Assembly (NCBI GenBank): GCA_030549335.1
Contig: CM060186.1
Coordinates: forward strand, 21,691,189-21,755,188
Source of the DNA: Pontederia crassipes
Lineage: Eukaryota; Streptophyta; Magnoliopsida; Commelinales; Pontederiaceae
DNA: 64,000 nucleotides
Direction: 5' to 3'
The position numbers and the translations under genes are program-made. The first letter of the stretch is position 1. The number at the start of each line of letters is the position of its first letter. Of this stretch, positions 12,043 to 23,193 are shown in pieces. Under the pieces are notes generated by a model, which searched no databases, was not told the origin of the DNA, and saw only the letters and a program-made list of their open reading frames with translations.

Positions 12043-14305
12043 TGTAACACCCCAAATCACACCCTGCCATGTGGCAGAATACGCTTCGAGGACGCTACGT
12101 GTCATTCTTACGTGTACATCATATTAACCAAAAATACAACTTTAATTGGTCAACTTAACATCGATAAAAGTGAAAGACTAATCATCATTAAATAATAAAA
12201 AAATACGACATCATAATATGCGAAAGACTGGTAAAGAACTTCATATGAGTCCAAAGAAAAACTAGTACATCAAACTAAAGGACTCAAGATATCCATGTGC
12301 AGTCACCTACGAGTTCGATCTGTCACCGTTGGTCACCTCCATCATTAAGATCTAGTACTGTATTTAAGAACGTGCAAGTGAGAAACCTCCCTATGAGTTT
12401 TGCAACTCAGTAAGGAAGTAAAGTAAAGACAGTCATAAGATCATGATACTAGACAAGAACCATAAGAACATCATCATCACATAGAAAAAAATAGGCATCA
12501 TCATGATTTGAATAAAAGGATTCTTATAATGTATCATATGAATAAGAGATCACTAAGATCATAAGAAATTCATGGATCATGTCATCTTCTTGATATCATA
12601 AGATCAAGGATCAGGATAGATCATAATAAATCATCATAGAATGACAAGAGTCGATCATCATGATTATGAGGTCATCATCATATATTCATGAGAGATAATT
12701 GTATGAAAGTAGAAAATCATGAATTGTATCATTTTCTTTAGATCATATTAATAATAGATCAAGAGATCATGGAAAGATCATCATAAGTGTGACAAGAGCC
12801 ACTAATCATCATGAAGAGATTTCATTATTAATATGCTTCATCTTCTTCATCATCTTATTATTCATCTTTGACTTATAGTGGAGTATATTTCAACCCACGG
12901 GGAGGTTTGCCTCAACCCGTCTATCATCATTATCATAACTGACAAAGCCAGTCCATAACTGACCGTAGTCAGCACATAACTGATCAGAATCAACCCATAC
13001 TTGGTCGTCACCAGTCCATCATAAAAAGAGCTCTCCATTTAATATTTTTCATTTTTTATCTTGCAGCTTTTACTTTATTTTTATTAGGATATAAGGATCG
13101 TGATCAAGATTTGGTCATCATAAGAAAGGATCAACGAATCGTACTGATCAAGGGTTCTAATCATCATCATCATTATATATATGACTTAATCAGAGCTACA
13201 AGACATGATCATAGAGAGAAATCAGAAATATATGAACATCATAATCATCATCATAAGGTAGATCAAGATCAATGGATATGGATCAGTGTCGTCATAGATT
13301 TGATTGGATCGAAATTACGCCATCATAAGGTCATAATAGACATCATCATTATTAAGGGAGTAAATAACATAATCATATCACGATTTCGATCAGGCTTACG
13401 CACATGAATAATAAGCATTAATAGCATCATTATCATCATCATCAAAATCTGAATTAAGTACGTAATCAAGGATAAAGGATTATAAAAATTAACTTAATCG
13501 CATCTGAACTCGAGCCGAGTAGGGGTGGAACCCGAGCCGAGTTCATTGGTCATCGTTCATGGAAATATGGGGTAAACCCGGTCTGGGTTCGGATCACACT
13601 CAGGCCGGGTAGGGTCGTTGTTGAGTCGGGGCGGCCGTCGCGCCCGACATCTTCGTCGTGCATGGAATTCTGGCCGGGTCATCCTCAACTCGGGCTGGGT
13701 TCGTCTATTTGCAGAGCTCGGTAGTGTCGGCAGTGGCGAATCCGGGCCGAGTTTCGACGAACTCGGTTTGGGCATGTCTTAATCCGGGCCGAGTTCATCT
13801 TGCGGAGAAAGATTGTGTCACGTAGTATATTTTCCCGATCAACTTTTCGATGATGTCCGGCATCAATAATCATCATAATTCATAGTACTATAACTAGGAA
13901 TCAAGTAAAGCATGCTTCAAGCCTAAAATCAAGATTCTATGATGAATCTACCCTAATTCCACACCTTGAAAGTTTCTGTCCAAGAAACTGTTTACTCTAT
14001 TATTCTTCTTCTTCTTCCTCTTCCTCCAGACGTTCTCTCCGTCCAGGCACGTTGTCGTCGATGTTCACGTCTCTCGATTGCCCTCCTATTGGCAGCAGCA
14101 GCTTGGCATGAGAGATGGGGAGAGAGACGCACGAGAACGAGAGGAAATTAGGGCTGGCTTGTGGAGAAAAATAATGGACTGATTTGTTTGATTTTTGGAA
14201 ACAAACTCCTCCTCAAATCTCATCCAGATTTTATCTTTTCTCCTTTTTATTTTATTTTATTTGATTTTCTTTTATTCCTAATAGAATCTCGAGCGTTACA
14301 ATGAT
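12038..14305 (+). mobile_element. Solo LTR B, Ty3/Gypsy-like, with perfect 5-bp target duplication
   Basis: The LTR itself is 12043-14300 (2258 bp). It starts tgtaacaccccaaatc and ends ctcgagcgttaca. It is bounded by atgat on both sides (12038-12042 and 14301-14305), the 5-bp duplication expected of LTR-retrotransposon integration. No primer-binding site, gag or pol is present, so it is a solo LTR left by LTR-LTR recombination. It contains a long tract of atcat repeats (about 12440-13450) and a GC-rich block of repeated cgggc(t/c)gagtt-type motifs (13505-13800). The histidine-rich frame at 13111-13407 is a by-product of the atcat tract. Confidence 0.9.
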
Positions 14306-17300
14306 CCATAACAAAAACACAGTAAACATTTTTTCTTTCTTTTTAAAGACTTTTATCATTAGTTAATTTTTTAATATTTTTTCTCCTCAAGTTATGATAT
14401 TCCATGTATTCTTAAATGTGCAAACAAAAACTTTTCAGTAATCAAACAAATAAACATAGTCATTTGCTTAAGGTTTCCTACGATATACAAACAAATGAAG
14501 AATGAAGATGAATAGAAAACTAAAGAAATCAAAAGGACACACATTCATGTAATGAAAAATAATTAACAAAAGCAAAAATACCGAATGACAAACTAAAAAA
14601 ATGGAAAAGAATCATATGATAAGTAATAAACAAAAAACATATACATGGCCACGTATGGAAGACAAAGTGATGAATATTATGATAAGAACACATAATAATT
14701 TGAGCATGGAGATGTGATTGGGTAGAACTTTTTTATTATGTAATTGTGGTGCTAAAAAAACACTAGAACGTTGTGTAGATAAGACTTGGATAGTAAAAGG
14801 AAAACCAATTAGAGCACAAACACAAAAAAATGAAGTAAAAGTGTATAAGAAAAAGTATAATGAAGTGTGACCCATAGTTGTGGTCACGTGAAGAACTTAA
14901 ACAAAAAATTCAAAACTTTTCAAGTCAACACTTGATATTGCATAGATTTATAGTTGATGTACATGTACATGCACCGGGAAGGGGGGGGGGGGGGGGGGGG
15001 TAATGGACAATGTTAAAAAATAACTTTACAACATAGTAAGTTAAAAAATGCCTATGTCTGTTATGAACACTAATAATTTTCCAAAGTTGTTAAAGTGATA
15101 CATCATCAATGGTATTCTAAGCTACAACTAATGAAATATATAAAAATAATTAAGAAAAATTGTATTAGAGAGTTGACACACGTGACAAAATCATTTTTTA
15201 TGTATCTATGAGTTCAATGTTTGTGTGACTATTTATTAACATCATGTGAAGAATTGATCTTAAGTAAGTGATTATTATTCATGGTTATAACTCTCCATAT
15301 ATGGATGGTGCAATTTGAAACACAATCACATTTTTAAATTTGAAGACTATTATTAGTTTTTACACAATTTTTAAAAAGTTGGTTCCTTAAAACATTTATT
15401 TCCTACAAATTTAACATAGACTGCATTGATGCGACTTTGTTATGGTTCCTAACATCTTAACAATGATGAGCCATTTTGTTGGAAAACTTCCATGCAAGAA
15501 ATGATTATGACAATACAGTTTGATTGTTGAAAAAAGTGATATACAAGTATAAGAATTGTTATTCTATAATTATGATATATTATTTTTATAAGAATTAGAG
15601 AGTTTTTTAAAATGTTTTGTTGAAGGAGTTAGTTATTTAATGGGCAAGTGAAAGATAGCTACTATTGGATAGCAAGCAATCATATTACTTATTTTATCAA
15701 AATTTTGTTGTATTTTAATTTATATAATAAGAGTATTCCCATTTTGTGTGTTAATTGAAAACTTTAATTTGCCAATTTACGTGTATCATGAGTGAAACTC
15801 TGGGTATTCTAGAATGTACTAATCTTGATAGTGTTGGCCTTGTGCTTTTCATTATTTGATAGGATGACCTTATTGTCCAAGAAAATATCCCATGGGACAC
15901 ATTTTATTAAAGAATTCTTATTCAATGAAAAGGCATTATTATTTCATAATATTAGTTAATTAAAATGATTATTTTTGTGTGTCTTTGATTGAAATCTTGT
16001 CAAATAAATAAAAATGTTATCTATAATCAATAACTCTCATAAATTTTCAAAGAATAAGCAATTTAAGGCGACTCATTTATAACCTAAGGGATTTATGGTC
16101 CTTAATTCTATAAGATTACGAACTTGATAGAACAAAAAATAAAAAAATGAAAAATGAAACCTTATTCTAGCATTTATTCTTTAGAGTTTATAGAAACTTG
16201 TTTTAGCAAAAGAACGTTTTAGCATTTAAAAATGAGCTTAACTAAAGAACATTTTTATAATAGATCAAGTTTGATTGACACAATTTGTTAGTTGAATTGT
16301 GTCATAGTGTGGACATGAGTTAATAGCTTTATATTTCATTCTTAGAACTGTCAATTTGATCAAAATTTATCATTTTTCTCTTACTCGAACAATGGAGATA
16401 ATCGTATGCTAGTAGCATCAGTGTGTCTAGAGAAATATTTTTTTATAAATTGTAGAAATCACAATAGAAAGAATTTATATGATCAACTAACCTTAATTAG
16501 AAAACTTTGATTTTATTATCAACTTTAACTATAATAATCCAAAAGTTCATCACAATGCTAAATGTCATTGGATAATTTTGAGTGTAACACATCCATTTCC
16601 TTTGATAATTTAATATCAAAATAATATAAAAGATTTAATATTATAAAATAAATGAATTATAGGGACAACAATAAACGAGATGACCCTTACCAAATGAAAT
16701 ACATGCATTAAAGTTTACATAAAAATCTATAATATTTGATAAAGTACTTAATTCGATAACTCAAGTACACTTGACTATCTTATTAACCCAAGCAATGTGT
16801 AACAACCTCATGAGCCATATACTTTGCCAAGTATATATTGTTGGTGACCCCAAATAAGAGTATATGAAAGTTATGATAGTCATGATACATAATACATATT
16901 TTATACAACAAGAATTATACATTGCGATAAGAATATTATAATTTTATCATGACCAAGAATTCTATGAGCTAAGAAAGCTTCTACAAGATATGTCATATAT
17001 TGTCAATTTAGTATAAAACATTAACAATAGTCATTATCCAATGAGCTTCAACATGCAAATTTTAAACATTTTGAATACATTCTTTCTTTGTTATATAAGC
17101 ACTTATAAGTTATTTAAAATTTCTTTACTTTAACAATTATATGACATTTTTACTTTTAATATATACAATATCATCATAATTTCAAACTTCACATTCTTTG
17201 ACTTATCACATCTTGCTTTAATTAAAAAGTTATGTCATGATTTTCGTAATTGACTAAATAGGTCATAGATGTATATTTTGCACTTCGAATACTTTACCAA

Positions 17301-17980
17301 CCAGACCTTTAAGAAGTACTCACAACAATTACTTCATTTGAAGCACAAATATATTACAAGTACACAAATAATTACTTTCTATTAATTGATGACATGCTAA
17401 GATAACTTATTCTTAAACTATTATTTTATTTAGTTATTACAATGTTTATCACATAGCAATTTTTAAAAGTTCAAACTTAATTATGGTTTAATATGACAAT
17501 TTGGTGTCTAAGTGTTCAATATACATCATACAAAATTTCAAAAATAATTATAAACATGAAATAACTTTAATAAGAATAAAATATTAAATTTAAATAATTA
17601 AATATTCAATATAAGCCATAATAATATTTAGAAAACACATATAAATAATTTAAACTTCATAGGAATCGATTATTGAAGCTCATTTTATTCATGCCCCGTG
17701 AGATCTACTTCATAACCATGAACTCAATTTTTACGTCATGTGTGGCTTACTACAATTCACATGCCATCCTATATTTATTTATGTGCATAATGTTTGTAGA
17801 TAATCTAAGTCATGTTGTGATAGTACAATCATAAATGAACATTTATTTTGAATAGATTCATCATAAAAAATATCATTATACACTTATAGTAGTTTGGAAT
17901 TATAAATTATTTCTAGATCAATCGAGATATCATTTAGAAGTCGGTCCCAATTAACTGATCAATTCCTAATGCATCATTTT
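14306..17980. other. AT-rich stretch without a recognised gene; 20-base poly-G at 14981-15000
   Basis: No open frame with family motifs on either strand. A pure run of 20 G follows gcaccgggaa at 14971-14980. At 16798 the phrase tgtaacaacctcatgag looks like the start of another LTR, whose end I could not locate before the solo LTR that begins at 17981. Confidence 0.5.
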
Positions 17981-19524
17981 TTTAATTCCCCCACAATGCA
18001 ACCTACCATGTGGGAAAATCCGATTCAAACAACAGTATGGAACATACGTACGTGGACATTTTATAGACCTTGATTATTCAAAATAAATAGAATTATATTC
18101 GAGAGAGGGAACATATATTTTGAATTATAAAAATGAAATAATGTCAGCATAGATTATAGAAGTGTAATGGGAAGAAGATATCATATGCGTCCTTAGTGGC
18201 TCAATTATTATATCAGATCATATAATTAGGATTAAAATGCATTAAAAACTATCATAATATTCATGTGTTGTCACCATAAATACGATCTTACACCATTTAC
18301 CTTCTTGAGTAGGTTCAATATCTATAACATTAACTAGACATGGGAGATAAATCTCTTGTGACTTCTGATATTGTAAGAAGTAGTGGATAAATATTTATAG
18401 GAATACAATGATCAAGATCACAAAAAATCATAAGAGCGGGAATTCATGAGAAAGTAGTGTGACATCTTCATGAGTGCATATTAATTAGGATCATGAAAGA
18501 TCAACTTATCATTGTATAAGAAAATTGAAACATTATTTAAAAATGGTTATTGCCAATCATCATTGTAGAAATCTTTTATGATTAATATATATTTTTTCTC
18601 ATTTTTATGTTACATCTTTAGCTTATAATGGAATATCTTTTAACCCATAGAGTATCTTTTACTTTGTGGGAGGATGACTTTCAACTTGTGGGGAGAGTAA
18701 CGATTCCCTATTGATTGATCATCATCAACCCATCATAATAGAGATCTTCATTTATATTTTTCATTTTGTTTTATCTTGTAAGCTTTTACGTCATATTAGG
18801 AGAGATTATTTGGCATCATATAATTTCATAATAATCATATAACACAATTAGGCCAATCATGGATTGTTCAAAATAAAAGTTAATAAGACATAATTGTAAG
18901 GACATGATTTGATTAGTGGCGTGGAATCATAGTATACATAGGAATAAGAATACTCGACATCAATTTTCATGAGAAATATGTCAAAAAAGGACATTTCAAA
19001 CTTATAAATCTAAATAATCCAAACAATTCTCAATCATCTTGTCAACTTGTTGTGGTAAGGGTTATCACTAGGTTATGAAAATTTACCCGCAATTGTTTTG
19101 AGGATCGATTGTTATAGATCACGAACTATCTCCTCTCGAAGTTGCGATCATATCCTCTCCAAGTCATGATAAAATTGCCTCCATGTCACAACTAATTTCG
19201 AGAAGCATCGTGACATCATGGAAGGCACAAAATGCCACTCCTAGTCATAATTTGGGGCACCATGTCGAAGTTGCAATATGGGTTGCTCCAAATCGCTTCC
19301 CAAGTACATGAGATCAAGTTACACACATGCTTACATACGTACCTTCAAGTTGCGATTCCTCATGACGTCTTCAAGCTCATCCTCATGCACAATCATAGCT
19401 TGTCGAATCCAAGAGGGGATAAAGAGTGACTAAAGTGGGAAAAGAAAGGAAAATAAAATTTGATTTATAGGAAAACATAGGGAAAAGATAAAAGTTTATT
19501 TTTTGTTTGTTTAATTCAAATTCC

Positions 19525-19602
<78 letters not shown>

Positions 19603-19710
19603 ATAAAAGTTTATCTTTGGTTATTTGATTTAAATCCCTATCATCATCACCATATTTTATCTTTTTTCTTTTCTTTCTTCTTTTTTTCCCTAAAATTGTC
19701 GAATGTTACA
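17981..19710 (+). mobile_element. Solo LTR C, Ty3/Gypsy-like (degraded, shortened)
   Basis: Homologous to solo LTR B along its length: cctaccatgtgggaaaatcc matches ccctgccatgtggcagaat, and acatctttagcttataatgg matches the 12867 region, followed by the 'ttcaacc..tgtgggga' block. It ends gtcgaatgttaca, like gagcgttaca in B. Flanks atttt (17976-17980) and attat (19711-19715) agree at 4 of 5 bases, consistent with a decayed target duplication. The start has lost the canonical TG (tttaattccccc aligns with tgtaacacccc). Shorter than B (1.7 versus 2.26 kb), so internally deleted. Confidence 0.65.
19525..19600. repeat. (ATT)n microsatellite, about 25 units
   Basis: Uninterrupted att units inside solo LTR C. 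The flanking phrase aaaagtttat..tttaattcaaattccta recurs just after it as aaaagtttat..tttaaatcccta followed by atcatcatc, so the microsatellite sits in one half of a local tandem duplication. The tyrosine run read here is not a protein. Confidence 0.95.
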
Positions 19711-21696
19711 ATTATCATATGCACTCCCCTGAAACATCATGTTCCTCAAATCCTCACCCTAAGAAGGAAGACACATTAATAAAGATAAAATGATCAAATT
19801 CTTTTATATACCTTTTGTTAATTTTGTCCTCTTCTATTTTTCCTACTTCTTCTTGCTCCATTTATTGTAGATCCTCCTCCTCCCCATTCTTCTTCTCAAT
19901 TCCTTAGTCACTTAGGTGTCGTTTGGTTCACGAATATGGCAATGGGAATACAAGGATTTAATCAGCCGATTAGACTTTATTCAACTATGTGTTTATCGAT
20001 GTTGTCATGTTCTATTCGCCAGGGGTGTTTGGTTCGTCATGTCTATCCCTCGCTGTATAAACATAGTGCAGACACTTCTTCTTCTTCCAACATCTGCTTT
20101 CCTCTCCGGCGAAAACCTATCATTGAGCCCCTGCTTTTCTAGGTCGGTGTATTGTCGTCTTCAGCTACAATGCTTAAGGTGAGACGTCGGGAACTTGTTT
20201 AGTTTGATTTTGTATCTTGTCCTTCCTTTCTCTACCATCTGTTCTTGTGTTATTGGTTGCTCAATCATCCGCTTGGGTTTGTAGAATGTTGATTGTGTCA
20301 TCTTCCTATGATTTTTGCTCTACAATCTTTAACCATCCACAATCGGCGCTAGGGTTTGAAGTTCATGTATCTGACGATGGACACGATGGAGGCGCCAGAG
20401 TGCCATTGTGAAGTCACATGTGCATTGAGGACGTCATGGACTTATACAAACTCGGAGAGAAGATTCTAGGGATGCCTGTGCCCTCATTACGACGTGTGTA
20501 AAATTGAGTTCCCCCTTCTTTGTTTAATGTTGTATGTTTTGATACACTAAACCTATTTTCCCTTTCACAAAAATCTGCTCCTCATGGCGTGTGCGGTTTC
20601 TTCAAGTGGTGTGACCCGTTGATGGAACATCATGGTGCAGTAGTGATCAGGAGGACGCTGAAGAAGTGTGACAAGTTGGAGGACACTGTCAGTCATATGA
20701 AGTGAGAGAGTTGTGTTCTTTATAGTTAGGGTCTTCTTAACCTTGTTGTTAACTAAGTTTGACTAATTGTAGCTATGTCGTCGGTGGATCTACCTTTCTG
20801 TTGTCGTACCTGTCTGTCGCTTTAGGCAGTGAGATTTGTTTTATGATACAGTATGAACTCTGAACCTTGTGACATATTGTGGGAAAATCATCATATGCTT
20901 TTGTACCTTGTTATCATACTTCCTATTGCCGTTGTGTTGTACATGCCAGCGAATTAGGTGTTGTCCTTTCTGAAGTTATGATGTCAATTTGGAATATGCA
21001 ATGTAGCGATCAGTGGACTTGTGCGCCATGTATGCAATGTATTCCATGTATGCAATGTAGTAGGTGGCGATGTTGTGCGCGGAGTGACATCCAACTGAGA
21101 AAGTGGATGTAATACGCATGAGATGTTATATGTTATATATAGGTACACAATGTTGCAATGGAATACACAAACAGTGATGTAGTTGAGAAAGACTTTCGAA
21201 CACATTATTAGAATCTCAAAATTGTGCATACCCAACATACAAAAAATGAGTATCAACGTGACTTCACAATTCTTCCAGCATTGACATAATTCCAAATGCG
21301 TAACAACGAGAAGTACAGAAATGGTCTAAAACAAACTGCACTACACATTCACATAGAAAAAGTAAATTCACAGCATCCAACATCCTATTGGTGAGATACG
21401 AGTAGCATCCTCTCTTCTCTTGTTCAACATTGCTATAGTGCTCCACAATGGCACAAAATATACCTGCAAAGATAGGAGCTGCGTGCGATCAATACAAGCT
21501 ACACATAACATAGATATAAGAATCAGGGACATCATAAATTATTACCTACATAAATGTTGTGAGAACGACACTTCTACTCTGACGCTGCTGAATTGGACAT
21601 CACGCATTATTATCTACACAAATTAATTAGTTCAAAATTTGGGCATGTTACTTCATCGGAAAAAGACGACCAGTATATTTGTGTGTGAAGTTCATA

Positions 21697-23000
21697 TTAG
21701 TAGTTTTGATTACCTTGATGCTGGTGAGCATTCCAAAGTTGAATTGTAATGTCACTACGGAGTTGGTCACCCCCATGACTCTCTTCCGTTCCCAAATTGA
21801 CATCTTTAGTAGGTCCGTTGACATTGATTGTATCGTCCAGTTCTAGTTGCAGCGCACTAAAGTATGCATCAACACCCTAGTAACGCTTGATGAAATTGTG
21901 TAGGATGTAACAGGCCAGGACAATGTGTTCTTATAAAAAATTGTGTTGCTATCCGAAAAACATGGAAATGCGACTTCAAAATATCGAACGTCTTCTCGAC
22001 ACAGTTTGAAAGTTGCATGTGTCTAAGGTTGTATAACTCTTTCGGATGCTCATAGATAACATTTCAGATTTTTGAACTTGGACACACCTCTGTTAGAAGC
22101 GAGAAATTTCTCTGTGTTGGCATATCCTGAATCAACGAGGAAGAATTTACATGCAAGTTGAAATTCTTAAATAGTGTCATCTCCATCTGTGAACATATGT
22201 TAAACAAATAGGCGACATACCTTTCGGAACAACGAACACATCATTTTTGACACACCAATGTAGAACTCCCATATTATCTACAGATCCCTGATGCAAACGT
22301 ATAGGAATGCATGATCGAATGACTTGGAAGCCATCACATTTTGAGAAAAAATCTCTTGTGATCTCTATAACGAGTCTGGTCGGCTTTCCAAACCATTGTC
22401 CGCACGTGGGTACCATCCACCGCGCCTAGTGCATTCTACATTAAAAGAAAGCACCATTGTCACATACCGGCATAAGCACATTAATCATTAACATAAGAAA
22501 TACAATATCGCTTACCTTGAAAAAGAATTGACGACTATTCTAAATCTGCAGATGCACATCTTCATGCCCATTATGGAGGACTATAAACTCCTTCGAAAGG
22601 GAACATACACACTGAAGCAGAACATTGAAATATCGAGAGATAGTCTCACAAGAATGCTGAAACTTCTCCCGCAAATTTCTATTAGACATGTTGTGTCCTA
22701 GACAATGTAGGAAAAATGCTAACTACTCGCATGAACTGACGTTGTGAGTACTATGTATTAGGCTCCTCGATGTGAACAATTCTTCCAACTTAAGAAACAT
22801 TCTAAGGGACATTCGAAAAAGGTCATAACATTTTTAGGGTGTTCTTTTAGTATGTCTAGAATGAGCTGAAAATGGGCAAGTTCTACGTGGGACCTTTCCA
22901 ATTGGCCCCCTAATGCATGGTTCAACCATACTAGCAGATGTGATGATTTTGATGATATCTCCTCATCGATCAATAGTTGTATGAACATACGTTTAGTCAT
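21697..23000 (-). pseudogene. PIF/Harbinger DDE transposase, decayed
   Basis: Cut-and-paste transposase of the PIF/Harbinger superfamily. Start chosen at 23000 (MTKRMFIQLLIDEE, the usual N-terminal style). Going down the minus strand: DLFRMSLRMFLKLEELF, FFLHCLGHNMSNRNLREKF, HSCETISRYFNVLLQ (helix-turn-helix part). A probable 80-bp intron (22436-22515, GT..AG) follows, then NALGAVDGTHVRTMVWKADQ with the first catalytic Asp, FLVDSGYANTEKFLASNRGV, and HPKELYNLRHMQLSNCVEKT with the catalytic Glu. It ends at TAA 21697-21699. Damage: a frameshift near 22830, another near 22290, a stop just after ILHNFIKRY where the family has Trp, and, in GSVDNMGVLHW, Asn at the place where the second Asp usually stands. 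A second intron near 22150-22215 is likely. Confidence 0.85.
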
Positions 23001-23193
23001 CTACACATACCATATAAATTGTAACACATATAATGTATCAATTATTGAAAAAGATGGTACCTAATATCAGCGACGAAGTAAAATGACGAATGTTAAAGGA
23101 TCCACAGATAAAGTGCACACAACAAAGTCAAACATTTTTATGATATAACATATCCAACGCCTGTTCAACAAAAGTTAAGGAGTAATCATACTA

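Noticed and set aside
13111-13407. 98-residue His-rich open frame
   Set aside because: It is the translation of the atcat-repeat tract inside solo LTR B; no domain.
19507-19779. 90-residue open frame with a long Tyr run
   Set aside because: It is the reading of the (ATT)n microsatellite in solo LTR C.
20217-20411. Several short + strand open frames between 19916 and 21626
   Set aside because: They lie in the subterminal part of the Harbinger element, opposite to its genes, with no domain or splice support.
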